Positions 29,441 through 40,349 of a stretch of 60,806 bases of DNA are shown here, in pieces (positions within the stretch are counted from its first letter, which is position 1; each line of letters opens with the position of its first letter). The translations under genes were made by a program, and so were the position numbers. Location of the stretch: positions 1 to 60,806 of IMG/VR virus record IMGVR_UViG_3300042894_001153; one strand, 5' to 3'. The notes under the pieces are model-generated. The model was not told the DNA's origin, did no database searches, and worked only from the letters and a program-made list of their open reading frames with translations. The DNA is from a virus.

Positions 29441-32400
29441 TTAAAATGAAGTTTCTCCAAATGTATTTTCAGATTTCTTTTTTCTTTTACTCTTCGGAGT
29501 GTAGTTATACATCTCGTCTTTTAGCTGCTGCTTAATTCTTCTTTTCTCTTTGTCTAAGTCTTTCTTAGCTTTTATTGCATCGTAGTCAGGAGAATTAGGC
29601 CCGTAAGTTCTTTCCCAAAGCTCACGGTCATACCTCTTCATATCGGTTTCACTTTCGTAGCCCTGAAGCATCTCTTCCTTTGCCTTCTTTTTATCCCCTG
29701 CCGTTCTCTCTGCTTTCTCTAAGTCCTTATAGATATTCTGTAGTACAACCTTTCTAATATCTTTATACATTGGAATGAAACCAAGATTACCCAATACCTC
29801 TAATGGTATCCTAACGTACTTTTCATCTTCTTGTCTCTGTCTCGCTTCAGCTGTTTTCTTCTCAGGCTCAGTTGCTTTTCTTACGATTAAGTCTGCAGTC
29901 TTTAAAATAGGGCCATAAGCAGCTGTAAATTTCATCAGAAAGTCTGATATACCTGTCGGTCTTCCTGGTTTTTCAGTAGGCATAATTGTATACTGAATGG
30001 CATCCTTATACGGGTCATAGTCTCCCTCCCTTAAAAAATCTAACTGTTCTTTATTGAACTCCTCAACACCAAAATTAATAATACCCTTTGTAGCGTTACC
30101 AAAATCTCTTCCAAATAATAACGATGTAAATGCAGACGCAAACGCTTGACCTAACTTTTTGTCAATTGATTTGTTCTTAGGTTCAGCTCCATCTAATTCA
30201 TCCTCTTCGTCATCTCCATCAAACATTCCCGTTAGAGACTCTGCCAACATCTGACCGATTAGAGTATATAAAATCATACGAGTCATAACAGCTGCAACAA
30301 CTGCAGCTCCTTGCCTTTGCGACATCTCACCTCTTCCAACCATAGCCATAACACCTGTTCTTGTAGTAGTGTATTCATTAATCAAGAAATTTGACATAAA
30401 GTTATTGAATGCGTTAAATGCTTTTTTGTATATGCTTTGGTTTGGTTTACTTGTCCCTTTAAGCATACCCATAAATGCATTATCGGTAGAACCTGCCATT
30501 ACAGCCCTTTTATCAGCCAACTCTCTTGCTTGCTTTAATGCATCCTGATTCTCATTCATATAAGCCTCATCATTAGCTGCTATTTTAGTAAAGTCAGGAG
30601 ACTTGCCTGTAAGTTCTTTGAATCTATTCTCGAATGCACCAAACCACATTGGCCTCATAATTAATTTGTCGGGAGTAGATATCAATGCATCGGCAGTTAA
30701 CTCAACACCATTAACCCATTTTTGAGCTGTGCTATTCCATAGTTTTGATATAGTATTTGAAAAATTACTTTTTGCTCTACTTCCCTTAGTTCCTTTTGCC
30801 TCATTCAATACACTTGTGTCAACGAATTTACCTGACAGAGAATTAGTTGGGAATATTCTATTGGTCTCAGTACTATTCAAATTATTCATAGCCTGCAACG
30901 CTTCGGGAGATGTGATAAATTTAAACAACTTAGCACCTGCCATAAAACCTTTCGGGTCTACTATAAGTGCGAAACTTGCATTTGATGTTAATTCACCAAC
31001 AAACCTAACGGGACTTGCAAGAATCGCTCTGTATCCTTGCTTCTTAATAAAATTAAATACTTCATCTCCAAACGATGTTTCTGTATATGAGTTCTCTAAT
31101 AAGTTTGATGTAGCCTCATTGAATGCTTCTTTGATTGCATTGAATATAGGTCTGATATTAGAATCCATTCTGTCGTTTTCAGTAAGAGATTTTTCAGTTA
31201 GGTTTAGTGTTCTCCTAGCTGTTCTTATTGGCTCAGTTAAGTGGTAGTCCATCAAAACAAACTTGGCACTTTTTTGAACTGATGAGTAAACATCAAAATT
31301 CAACGCAGATATTTTCCCTGTTCTTTCTACTAATGACTTTGCTTTTGTAGAAGGGTTAAATCTATTTTCTACATTAGCTATAAAAGATGCCGTAGCCATT
31401 ACATCATCTCTGCTTGTGTCAGGTATAACATTTAAGTGGACATAGTTCTCTAATGGCTTAATCTTGTCTCCTCTTATAATTGCTGCTGTATAAACTGCCT
31501 TTGGGCCAAGCTCTAAGTTTATATTTTGAAGAGTATCTATTGACCTTTTCTCAGCATCATTGAACGAGTTATATAGTGCCTCATTGTCAAACACATCACC
31601 GTTAGAGAAATTTTTCAGGATACTTTGAAGCATATCAGCGTCTCCCTTCTTGAAAGAGGTGGTCTCTGTATCTATTCTTTTTATTGTCTCTTTCAAAAAT
31701 CCAATAACATTATTTACTTGTTTGTTATTTGGGTTAGATAAGAACTCCTCTTGAATCATATAAGCCATCTGCTTATACTTAGAGAGTACAAAACTATTAT
31801 GGTCATTACCGAATGAATTAATAACGTCTTGTTCAGCTTTTGAGATTTTATCTTGAACAGTTTTTAACTCGCTTCTAAATTTAGATGATGCTTGAGATGC
31901 CATACCAAGTAAAGAATCGAATATATTTTTTGTCTCATAATTCCCGAAAAGTTGGTCAATGTAAAACAGTGGGTTTCTTCTTACCATCTCCTCGATTGCT
32001 CCCTTCTTGGTTACAATGGATTTTATCCTTGAATATATCGCTGTAATTGGCAATGTCTTAGCTATTTTAATAGAACTCGATAATTGCTTATTGTTATTTT
32101 GAGCATTAATCTGCTCTACAGCTAATTGAGCGTAAGTTGGTAGGTATCCGTTATTGATATTATCCAATACCTTTAAAATATTCTGAAGTTCATTTATAGA
32201 AAGAGACTTCAATCCATCTGTTTTTAATAACCTCTCAAGCCTTCCTGCAAGATTCCTTTCATCTCTACTTGGCAAAGAAGATATTTGCATTACATCAGAG
32301 TTGTTAATTTCTTTTATAAGCTCTTTTTTTATCTCCTCTTTTTCAGCTTCTGTTAATTCTACTGCTGCTTTCTTTGGAAGTATCTTTGACTTATACTTCT

Positions 32401-35400
32401 TCATTAACTCAAGCTCATCCTCAGTAATGTCTTCCTTTATTAGCATCTCTTTTAATGTATCAGCATAATTCAGGCTTCCATCGTCGTTATAGACTTTGTT
32501 CTTTGTTGCGTTAAACCTATCTGCTAATTCCATTGCTGCAGACTCCTCATCTCTTATCGCATTCAATACATCATCTGACATATTAATCATATCAGATAAA
32601 GGTGGCAATGATAAAACTGCTTTCCTTTGGCTAAAAGTATTTACTAACGATATATACTTATCTAACACACTCATTGGTATTAGAGATGGATTGATTGAGA
32701 ATAATTTTTGAAGTTTTGGTGCAAGGATATCAGATATGCCAATCTTAGTACCTACGTTTGCTAAAGCATTTTTCCTTTTTGTATTTGCATTAGCCATCTT
32801 ATTAGCGTAATCAGCATCGTTAAACACCTTAGACATATAGTCAATGAACCTCTCCACGCTCGCAGGGTTGAACATATTAACCTTACTAAACTTAGATAGT
32901 ACATCTGACATCTGAGATGCAGTAATCTTACCTTTCTTTTCTAATTCGCTTACCTCTTCTGCTAATTGCTTGCTCGCATTAGCCCAAGCCTGCTTAGCTG
33001 TCTTAGCACCCTCTTCAAAATCCTTAAGCCTCTTGTATAAAAGCTCCTTCTCAGACATTGTAATGTTTTTGATATCCTTTATGATACCAATTAACCTACC
33101 TGCAGATGGTGCTGACTTCTCTTTCAGACCCATCATCTTACGGGCATCACGCACTAACTTCTCTCTCTGTACATCTGTAGCGTTCTCGTACGCCTTAGAA
33201 CCCATAATGTACTCAATTACATTCTTAGCTATTTGCTCATCTGTTCTGCCTCTTCCCTTTGACTTCTTGATGATACCATCAACCTCAGTCATTAATCTAT
33301 CGTATCCATCAAGCAATGTCTCTGAAATCTCTGTTCTAACCGATGCTTTACCTTTTGCTTTTTCAAGACCACTTACTATATCTTCATTAGATACGCCACC
33401 TCTTCTTAATGTTATTTTTATCGCAGCCTCAGAGATGCCCTGCGCCCTTGCATCCTTTATAAATTTAACTACGTTGCTGTCTTCTGCTAATTGGGCTTTA
33501 GATTTTACTTCAGAACCAAGTTTTCTTATGATACCTGTTTCTGCAGCAATAATTTTAATTTTCTGAGCAGCACTTAATTTGCCTCTTGTTTTTTCTTTGC
33601 CTGTTTTTGCATCAATGAATTTATACCCTTCTTTGTATTTTTCTTTTACAGAGTTAGGCATAATCTCCCAAGAATCCACTTTCTTATCAGGGACTCCTAT
33701 AACTTCACCCCCAATAGCAAATTCATATGTAGAGTGATTTGCCTTTCCTGCTAATCCTGTTGGCTTACCAACGAGCATAATGTCATTCTGAGAAAAATTA
33801 TTCTCTTTATAGAAACCATCCCTTAGTTCATTGTAATCGATAAACGCATTAAACGACTCCAATAGTTCTTTTAATGAACCTTTTAGAGTTGTTTTTAAAT
33901 CTCCAATATTACTTATTGCCAATAAGAATGGCTTTCTGCTTGAACTGTCTGCAAGCTCCTTGAATGAGTTTACTTTATTTAGAGCTTCTTTTAGTGTTTT
34001 TAATTCTACGGTTTCTTTAGGGAAATTATTTATAGCCTCTTTAAATGAATTAAAATCAGATGTTTTATTGATTCTTTCTTCTAATAAATTTATAACTCTT
34101 TTATTAAATAGCTTCGCTTTATCAGGAGAACCACTAATGAAGAATATATAATCTGATTCATTGATGTTATTGGCTAAAGTTTTTTCGGCCAATCCACTTG
34201 CCCATAGAATTTTTTTACTTCTATTTTCAGGGTCTAACGCAAAACTTGGCCCTGCATCTAAGTAATGCTCTCCTTGAATAACTTCATCGTAATAGCTTCC
34301 TCTTCCTAATTGGTCTGCCATCCAAAACCATACTTTTTGTTTTTTTGCAATGATATCATCGATTAATGCTTCGATGTCAATCTTGTCTGCATTTGTAACA
34401 AATGATAATGGTAATGGTTCTTCAGGGAAACTTAGCTTACTATACTTCTGAGCTTTATTTGTAACAACCGTAGGACTTCCAATAGGAACTGATAATCCTT
34501 GCTGTATTGCCTCAATATCTGCAGGATTAACGGCTTCTCCTTTTCTAATTGAAGAAGAGATATTACTAAAGAACTCAATCGCTTGCTTTGTGTCTTTAGT
34601 ATTTTGGAAAGGTTTAAACTTACCATTTGTGACATTGGACACAAATTCGTTAATAATAGATGCTATTTTCTGAATAGTGGATGGAGATAAACTTCCTTCT
34701 TGCTGTTCTAACGCAGCCGTTAGCTCTGCAAGATACTCCTCGTATGAATCAATCTCGGAATATTTATTAGCAAAATCCATTAGTTTCTGATTTGAGCTAT
34801 CAGATAAGACAGATGAAAGCCTATTCCTGAATGTCTTGAAGGTCTCAGGATTTTCGCCAAATGTCTTTAGCATAATACCGTGAGCAACCTCGTGAGCTAC
34901 TGTCCTATTATTTGCTTTATTTAGATTGATGTCAATTCTTCCAACATATGACCCATCCTCATTTTTGCTATATGAGAAATTACCGACTGACTCAGCGTTT
35001 CCATCTATACCACTCATAGCAGCGCCATAGCTATCGTCACTATCGTGTACTATAATATCGAAATTCGGTAAAACTGATTTTAATGTTGTTAGAACTTTTT
35101 GAGCAGAATCTATAATAGATAGTTTTTGCTTATCCCCTATAGTTTCCCTAACTTGGTCTAATGCAGATTTATTTGTTACAGATGTCCCTGTCTGTGTCTT
35201 TGAAGACACAGTTTCTTGTGTACTCTCTTCTGTTTGAACTTGCTCCTGAGTCTCAGTAGGGAATGTCCCTTGCCATATATCTTGCGCTTTCTTATTATCT
35301 TCAGCAAATAGATTAATGGCAGACTGCCTGTCTCCATTAGCCTGCTCTAAGAATGATAGTTGGTCTTCTTCGTCTAATTGGTCAAACTCTTCTTCTGTAG

Positions 35401-37063
35401 TCGCTTCAGGAACTGCTTCAGTTACCTCTTCAGCTTGAGCCACCTCTTGTATAACCTCCTCTTCCAACGGAGCTTCTTGAAGTGCTTTTATCTTTTCCTT
35501 TAACTCGCTTGCTTTAGTTTTAGCGACCTCGGTTTTATTGCCTTCTAACTTATTTAGCTCCAACTGTAATTTAGCCATCTCGTTTAGAGTTGGTTCATTA
35601 ATCTCAGGGTTGGCCTCTTGTATTTGTTTTTTGGTTGAAAGCTCTTCTACTCTATTCTGCAACTTACCTGCTCTTCCATCGTAGTCATTGTCGATTTGTA
35701 TTTTTGCTGCTTGTAGCTGCTCTAACGTCATTGTCTCAATCAAGTTGTCCAATGTCTCGGCAGGAACTTTTTCTCCGTTTACCTTATAGGTTGGCTTAGC
35801 GTATCTTGCAGCAATCATATCCTTTACAGAACCTGGGACTTCAGCAATACCTTCTAAAGCTATCTCTGATATATCCATCTCTTGACCTGCAGCCAATCTA
35901 CCTCCTACCTCACCAATAGAGCCACCTACGGCTTCTACGCCACCTGCAGCAGCAATAGATGCTGCCTTCCTTCCTTTGCTCGCTACATCGGCAGCTATAT
36001 CTCCACCTTTGGTTAATACTTTAGAGCCAATCTTACCACCTAACTTACCCGTAAAGGCATCGATAGCTCCAATTGCAATACCCCTTGCAACTGCTTTATT
36101 TCTTATATCGGTATATACTTCGGGGTTATTTAATAACTCTTGAATTACCTCTTTTGTTAATTCTCTTCCACCTGCTTTCTCTTGAAGCAATTCAGCGAAT
36201 GTACTTCCCATCTCTAATACTGTTCCTGCTGCTGCAAATGCATATGGCAAAGAAGCCAATCCACCTGCTATTGCTCCTGCTCCTAATCCTACCACTGTTC
36301 CTGCAGGCCCTACAACTGTACCTGCTGCTCCTGCAGCTGATGCACCTACTCCTGCCCCTGTTCCAATTACACCACTTGCAGCTAACCAAGCATCTGAGTT
36401 ATTGGCCATAGCTGACATTGAGCTAAGTGTTAGTTCAGCGATAACGCTTGGATTTTTAACTAATCCTAAAACAACACCCATAAAACCTTTTCCATTCTCT
36501 TCGTAGATTCTTTGGTAATCTTGCATCTCTTGAGATGACCCAATTTCAGCTGCGCTTTTTTGAGCATCGATGAAACTTTGGATATCCTCTAAGTTTGCAT
36601 AAGAACCTTTTAGTAGTAAATCAGATGCATTTTCTGCAGCTATACCTTGTCTTCTACCTTGTGCGATACTACGAGCCATATCATCGATAAAGTCTCCCAT
36701 ACCGAGGCCTGTGCCTGCATCGACTGCATTCAATAATTTACCAAATGTTCCTGTAAAATAATCTTCCTCAGTAATTGGAGATACCGATGAACCAACTTCC
36801 AAAGATGAACCCGTATCTCCTTTTTTTTTTAGAGTTCCATTGGATACCAATTCATTGAATCTATCTCCATATTTATTGATTAATTCTTGTTCAGAATACA
36901 CGTTTCCAACAGGTGTAACATATTCCAATGAACTACCCTGAGCCTCTTCTGTTGCAGGGGTCAATATCCCTTGTGATACCAAATCATCAAATCTATCTTC
37001 GTATTTAACTCTTAACTCTTCTTCAGAGTAGATGTTTCCTTTTGGAGTTTTATAATTGCTCAT
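29441..37063 (-). CDS. Giant internal virion protein with zinc-metalloprotease motif
   Basis: 2540 residues, the largest gene. The N-terminus has two similar copies of a short module (TPKGNIYSEEEL.VKYEDRFDDLVS; TPVGNVYSEQELINKYGDRFNELVS). A Gly/Ala-rich hydrophobic stretch (about 215-275) could insert in a membrane. After a long acidic linker (about 480-620) comes HEVAHG (about 722-727), the HExxH zinc site, in a metalloprotease-like segment. The remainder is mostly helical and coiled coil, with hydrophobic patches in the last third and a very basic C-terminus. It is the 3'-most large gene of the virion block, next to two other internal-protein genes, as in podoviruses whose internal proteins are ejected to build a channel. 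Whether the protease is active is unknown. One palindrome copy lies within. Confidence 0.75.
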   Translation of the reverse strand: MSNYKTPKGNIYSEEELRVKYEDRFDDLVSQGILTPATEEAQGSSLEYVTPVGNVYSEQELINKYGDRFNELVSNGTLKKKGDTGSSLEVGSSVSPITEEDYFTGTFGKLLNAVDAGTGLGMGDFIDDMARSIAQGRRQGIAAENASDLLLKGSYANLEDIQSFIDAQKSAAEIGSSQEMQDYQRIYEENGKGFMGVVLGLVKNPSVIAELTLSSMSAMANNSDAWLAASGVIGTGAGVGASAAGAAGTVVGPAGTVVGLGAGAIAGGLASLPYAFAAAGTVLEMGSTFAELLQEKAGGRELTKEVIQELLNNPEVYTDIRNKAVARGIAIGAIDAFTGKLGGKIGSKVLTKGGDIAADVASKGRKAASIAAAGGVEAVGGSIGEVGGRLAAGQEMDISEIALEGIAEVPGSVKDMIAARYAKPTYKVNGEKVPAETLDNLIETMTLEQLQAAKIQIDNDYDGRAGKLQNRVEELSTKKQIQEANPEINEPTLNEMAKLQLELNKLEGNKTEVAKTKASELKEKIKALQEAPLEEEVIQEVAQAEEVTEAVPEATTEEEFDQLDEEDQLSFLEQANGDRQSAINLFAEDNKKAQDIWQGTFPTETQEQVQTEESTQETVSSKTQTGTSVTNKSALDQVRETIGDKQKLSIIDSAQKVLTTLKSVLPNFDIIVHDSDDSYGAAMSGIDGNAESVGNFSYSKNEDGSYVGRIDINLNKANNRTVAHEVAHGIMLKTFGENPETFKTFRNRLSSVLSDSSNQKLMDFANKYSEIDSYEEYLAELTAALEQQEGSLSPSTIQKIASIINEFVSNVTNGKFKPFQNTKDTKQAIEFFSNISSSIRKGEAVNPADIEAIQQGLSVPIGSPTVVTNKAQKYSKLSFPEEPLPLSFVTNADKIDIEALIDDIIAKKQKVWFWMADQLGRGSYYDEVIQGEHYLDAGPSFALDPENRSKKILWASGLAEKTLANNINESDYIFFISGSPDKAKLFNKRVINLLEERINKTSDFNSFKEAINNFPKETVELKTLKEALNKVNSFKELADSSSRKPFLLAISNIGDLKTTLKGSLKELLESFNAFIDYNELRDGFYKENNFSQNDIMLVGKPTGLAGKANHSTYEFAIGGEVIGVPDKKVDSWEIMPNSVKEKYKEGYKFIDAKTGKEKTRGKLSAAQKIKIIAAETGIIRKLGSEVKSKAQLAEDSNVVKFIKDARAQGISEAAIKITLRRGGVSNEDIVSGLEKAKGKASVRTEISETLLDGYDRLMTEVDGIIKKSKGRGRTDEQIAKNVIEYIMGSKAYENATDVQREKLVRDARKMMGLKEKSAPSAGRLIGIIKDIKNITMSEKELLYKRLKDFEEGAKTAKQAWANASKQLAEEVSELEKKGKITASQMSDVLSKFSKVNMFNPASVERFIDYMSKVFNDADYANKMANANTKRKNALANVGTKIGISDILAPKLQKLFSINPSLIPMSVLDKYISLVNTFSQRKAVLSLPPLSDMINMSDDVLNAIRDEESAAMELADRFNATKNKVYNDDGSLNYADTLKEMLIKEDITEDELELMKKYKSKILPKKAAVELTEAEKEEIKKELIKEINNSDVMQISSLPSRDERNLAGRLERLLKTDGLKSLSINELQNILKVLDNINNGYLPTYAQLAVEQINAQNNNKQLSSSIKIAKTLPITAIYSRIKSIVTKKGAIEEMVRRNPLFYIDQLFGNYETKNIFDSLLGMASQASSKFRSELKTVQDKISKAEQDVINSFGNDHNSFVLSKYKQMAYMIQEEFLSNPNNKQVNNVIGFLKETIKRIDTETTSFKKGDADMLQSILKNFSNGDVFDNEALYNSFNDAEKRSIDTLQNINLELGPKAVYTAAIIRGDKIKPLENYVHLNVIPDTSRDDVMATASFIANVENRFNPSTKAKSLVERTGKISALNFDVYSSVQKSAKFVLMDYHLTEPIRTARRTLNLTEKSLTENDRMDSNIRPIFNAIKEAFNEATSNLLENSYTETSFGDEVFNFIKKQGYRAILASPVRFVGELTSNASFALIVDPKGFMAGAKLFKFITSPEALQAMNNLNSTETNRIFPTNSLSGKFVDTSVLNEAKGTKGSRAKSNFSNTISKLWNSTAQKWVNGVELTADALISTPDKLIMRPMWFGAFENRFKELTGKSPDFTKIAANDEAYMNENQDALKQARELADKRAVMAGSTDNAFMGMLKGTSKPNQSIYKKAFNAFNNFMSNFLINEYTTTRTGVMAMVGRGEMSQRQGAAVVAAVMTRMILYTLIGQMLAESLTGMFDGDDEEDELDGAEPKNKSIDKKLGQAFASAFTSLLFGRDFGNATKGIINFGVEEFNKEQLDFLREGDYDPYKDAIQYTIMPTEKPGRPTGISDFLMKFTAAYGPILKTADLIVRKATEPEKKTAEARQRQEDEKYVRIPLEVLGNLGFIPMYKDIRKVVLQNIYKDLEKAERTAGDKKKAKEEMLQGYESETDMKRYDRELWERTYGPNSPDYDAIKAKKDLDKEKRRIKQQLKDEMYNYTPKSKRKKKSENTFGETSF
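35194..35209. repeat. Dispersed palindrome, copy 12 (in giant gene)
   Basis: GTGTCTTTGAAGACAC; on the minus strand it is read as VSSKTQ, a different frame from the VFEDT copies. Confidence 0.85.
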
Positions 37064-37072
37064 ATATTATTT

Positions 37073-38950
37073 TTATTTAATTGGTACTCCTTCTGCGTCA
37101 ACTTGAACACCTGAAGTTACTGCTGCTGCAGCTCCTTTTGGGTTTAATACATCTGATAAGAAATTTGACAGGTCTACCTGTGCATCTTTTTCTCCTCCTG
37201 ATGTCCAATTGTTAGCGTCTAAAACAAGTTTTTTATTTCCTACTGTTAAGGTTAATTCATTGCCGTATGTTCCACCTGTAGTCTCAATTACTAAGTCAGG
37301 TATGCTTTGTATCACGTCCATCTTCTCAAGCTCTGCCTTAAGGTCGTCTTCTTCTAAATTAAAATTTAATTTTCCAACCTTTTCTCTGATGTACGCATCT
37401 TTATTTGCTGCATTTGTTAAGCCAACTGACGCTGATGAGGTAGTCCCCGAAGTGGTTGTAGCTTTAAATAACTCATCAAAATTTGAAAATTCTGCATCTT
37501 TAATGTATCCACCTTTTATTAAAGCAGTTGATATATCCTTTTGACCTGTTAACAATGGAGCTGCTGCCTTTATAAAATCTTCTTGACTTAACAAAGAACC
37601 CATTGCACTGTAAAAAGGGATTTTTTTTTGCTCTATTTGTCCATTTTCTTTTGTGTAAACAATAGTTATTCCTTTATTATCCCTTGTTACATCTTTTATT
37701 CCTGGCCTAAAATCTCTAAAATAGTTAACAGCGCTTTCTATATCAGCACTATATCCACCCCAAAGATTACCTATTTGAGATATAGCATCTTTTGTTTCTT
37801 TTTTGGCTTGATTAGCTTGGTACATATACTCAGGTTGATACGTCGGAGCTGTATAATCAGATACCTCTTGCACCTTTTCAGTATGGTCTATTGCACCTCT
37901 TAAAACTGTACGTAAACCATCTTTCGCAATCTCTCTTTGCTTCTTACCAATCTCGCTCTCAAAGTCAGGAACAACATTCCCATCAACCTGTTTCAATAGA
38001 ATGGTATTCTCATTCTGCTCTTCAGCGTTAAATGTAAAGTTGAATTTCTGACCACCAATATTTCTTAGGTTATCAGTAAGTAATGATGTGGTATTGTACA
38101 TAGACAATTGTCCTTCCAACCAAGAATCTTCTACTTTGTCAAATGTAGCCATCTGCGCTGCATCTTCTTGTGTTATCCATCCTTTTTTAAGCCACTCATT
38201 AATCTTTGATTGATTCCTGAACATTGGGTCTGATATAGTTGTAATTGTACCCTTAGCTAATCGACTACCAACTTTTCTTGCAATTGTCTCAAACTTACCA
38301 AAGGATTGCTTTCCTTGAGCAACAGCTGCATCCATATTATACTTATCAAACTTCGCAGTTGTTCTGTTCCTTAAGTTATTTACACCAACTAATTTATTTG
38401 GGTCTGAATCTAATTGTCCTTTTTCATTCTTAAAGCCAACCATAACATTACCTGTCAACGGGTCAATTACAAGCTGCGAGTTATTAAAGTTACCAAATCC
38501 CTCAACAGACTGCATTAGATATACCTCTAACTCTTGAGATGATGCATTCGGGTCGTTTGACTTAAGCCTTGCCATCTTGTTAGCGTATTCATTTTGATAA
38601 TCCTGAAGGACAGAAAAAGTTTGGTCTGTACCATCAGCTAAGTTCTGCCTTGCGATTGTATAGTCCTTTGGTTTTAACTGACCACTCTTAAGCGCAGCAT
38701 TTAACATTAATAAATAACTTTGAGCATCAGCTCCAAATCTTAATCCATATTCACGGACATTCTTAGAATCACCCATAGGAGTGTTCTGAAGAACCTTTAT
38801 TTGCTCACGGGTAGCTCTATCTATCTCAGCCTTCTTCTCTTCTCTTACACGAGCTTCCTCGCTTAGCATTCCTGAAAAGTTCGCCCCTACCTCTGCCCAA
38901 TTTATCTGAGCTGTAGGTGGCTGACTTACGTATCCTATTTTAGTTGCCAT
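37073..38950 (-). CDS. Internal virion protein (625 aa)
   Basis: 625 residues, largely helical and polar (MATKIGYVSQPPTAQINWAE, then helical stretches), without signal peptide or enzyme motif. It lies between the T7-gp14-like gene and the giant protein, the place of the middle internal core protein in podoviruses. The C-terminal 60 residues are small-residue rich. A role in the ejected core is inferred from position. Confidence 0.65.
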   Translation of the reverse strand: MATKIGYVSQPPTAQINWAEVGANFSGMLSEEARVREEKKAEIDRATREQIKVLQNTPMGDSKNVREYGLRFGADAQSYLLMLNAALKSGQLKPKDYTIARQNLADGTDQTFSVLQDYQNEYANKMARLKSNDPNASSQELEVYLMQSVEGFGNFNNSQLVIDPLTGNVMVGFKNEKGQLDSDPNKLVGVNNLRNRTTAKFDKYNMDAAVAQGKQSFGKFETIARKVGSRLAKGTITTISDPMFRNQSKINEWLKKGWITQEDAAQMATFDKVEDSWLEGQLSMYNTTSLLTDNLRNIGGQKFNFTFNAEEQNENTILLKQVDGNVVPDFESEIGKKQREIAKDGLRTVLRGAIDHTEKVQEVSDYTAPTYQPEYMYQANQAKKETKDAISQIGNLWGGYSADIESAVNYFRDFRPGIKDVTRDNKGITIVYTKENGQIEQKKIPFYSAMGSLLSQEDFIKAAAPLLTGQKDISTALIKGGYIKDAEFSNFDELFKATTTSGTTSSASVGLTNAANKDAYIREKVGKLNFNLEEDDLKAELEKMDVIQSIPDLVIETTGGTYGNELTLTVGNKKLVLDANNWTSGGEKDAQVDLSNFLSDVLNPKGAAAAVTSGVQVDAEGVPIK

Positions 38951-38955
38951 AATTA

Positions 38956-39828
38956 TTATTGAAATATTCCTTTAGGTACAAATGGTTGATTCATTGCTTT
39001 CCCTTTATCGGTTAATACATAGTTTGTATCTATTTTTTCCCATTTATTTGTTGTACTGTTCCATACATATCCTTTTCTACTCCAAGCCTTTGTGTCGGGG
39101 TCAAATGTAAATTCATCGTCAGGATTTTGAGGAGCTGGAGGCCCAACAAGTCCTGCGCCAAATGGATTTGTAATAGCATCAACAGGAGGTTTATTTGGGT
39201 CTATCATAGATGGAGCGATTGGAGCATTTTCAGTTTTAGGGCCTTGCGTTAATGTGCCTGCTGCATTGCCCATTGATTGAGGCGTAAATAATGGTATCAT
39301 CTGCAATCCTTGTTGAGCAAAGTTTGCAATACCTTGTATCCCTTGTTGTTTAGCCATCTGAGATGCCAATCTTGCATCAGCAGCTGCCTGTTGATTTCCT
39401 GCAAGTTCTTGAACATCTAACCCAACATTAACATCTCTTAGTCTTGATTCCTCTTCCAAGATAGCGTTCTGAATGTTTTGCATATCCACGCCCTGTCTAT
39501 TGGATATATCCTGTTGCCCTGCTTGCTGAGATGCCAATAACTGACCTGCAACTGCACCTGCGCCTCTCTTACTCTCAGCAGCCGCCTGAGCTATCTGCGC
39601 GCCTGCACTTAGCATCGCTAACCTCTCTTGGTTATACGGTTCTTTATTCACAGACATAGCCTCTGCATAATTTACCTGCAATCTTTGACGAGCTTCGGCC
39701 AATGCCTTTGCCGCATCAGCCTCAAAATCTTGCTGTTTTCTTTTTTGGTTTCCTGCTTGGATAAACGATGCAGCTGTTGTGCCTGCTGTTATTCCTAACC
39801 CAACGATACCTGTTACTAATCCTGCCAT
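38956..39828 (-). CDS. Internal virion protein, gp14-like
   Basis: 290 residues. An N-terminal hydrophobic helix (GLVTGIVGLGITAGTTAASF) is followed by a long Ala/Gln-rich helical region (AAKALAEARQRL, AQIAQAAAESKRGAGAVAGQ) and a Pro/Asn-rich tail. This is the layout of T7 gp14-type internal core proteins, which form the outer-membrane part of the ejection channel. It overlaps the previous gene by 13 bases. Confidence 0.65.
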   Translation of the reverse strand: MAGLVTGIVGLGITAGTTAASFIQAGNQKRKQQDFEADAAKALAEARQRLQVNYAEAMSVNKEPYNQERLAMLSAGAQIAQAAAESKRGAGAVAGQLLASQQAGQQDISNRQGVDMQNIQNAILEEESRLRDVNVGLDVQELAGNQQAAADARLASQMAKQQGIQGIANFAQQGLQMIPLFTPQSMGNAAGTLTQGPKTENAPIAPSMIDPNKPPVDAITNPFGAGLVGPPAPQNPDDEFTFDPDTKAWSRKGYVWNSTTNKWEKIDTNYVLTDKGKAMNQPFVPKGIFQ

Positions 39829-40340
39829 AATAATTTTTTATTTAATATAATGTATTCAGGAAGTTCTAGGTAATTCTCTGTATAAATTTCCTTTTCTGCT
39901 TCCTGTACTGTTTTTTTATCTGTTCTATATACGCAAACCCATCTGCAATCCTCGTGCATATAAGCCACTCTTTGAGTTCCAATCTCTGTCATTATCTTCA
40001 TCGGAGCTTTAATTCTTTTAACCTCTCCGTTGTCCATAAGAATAGACATCTCGCCCGACAGAAAAAATGATGGGTGGTTTGTTAGATGGATAAAGCTTAC
40101 CACAAGAGAACCCTTTGGCATAAAGACCTCCCTTGTGTATAGACCATCTTGTATATGGTGTATCAAAGGGAACGCCTCCTGCATCTCAGCTGTGTTATGG
40201 ACTACTGACCCATCTATGCCAATTAAAGTACGCTTAAACTCATCTATAGCCTCCCAAAGAATACCTCTGTTTAAATCAATAAACTTTAATAAATCTTCGG
40301 GTCTATCTTTCTTCTGTTTAAACAAACTTAATATACCCAT
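39816..40340 (-). CDS. Hypothetical virion-module protein (174 aa)
   Basis: 174 residues with a cupin- or beta-type core (GSLVVSFIHLTNHPSFFLSG..., MEDNGEVKRIKAPMK-like turn). It has a TATCTTTG box 9 bases upstream. Found among internal and tail genes; role unknown. Confidence 0.55.
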   Translation of the reverse strand: MGILSLFKQKKDRPEDLLKFIDLNRGILWEAIDEFKRTLIGIDGSVVHNTAEMQEAFPLIHHIQDGLYTREVFMPKGSLVVSFIHLTNHPSFFLSGEMSILMDNGEVKRIKAPMKIMTEIGTQRVAYMHEDCRWVCVYRTDKKTVQEAEKEIYTENYLELPEYIILNKKLLWQD

Positions 40341-40349
40341 ATCTTTTCA

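Noticed and set aside
29142-29444. 100-codon plus-strand frame
   Set aside because: It runs through a terminator-like hairpin and antisense through a well-recognised small gene (29280-29438).
30729-31247. Plus-strand frames of 60-200 codons inside 29441-60180
   Set aside because: They lie antisense to well-supported virion genes and have hydrophobic or low-complexity translations typical of shadow frames.
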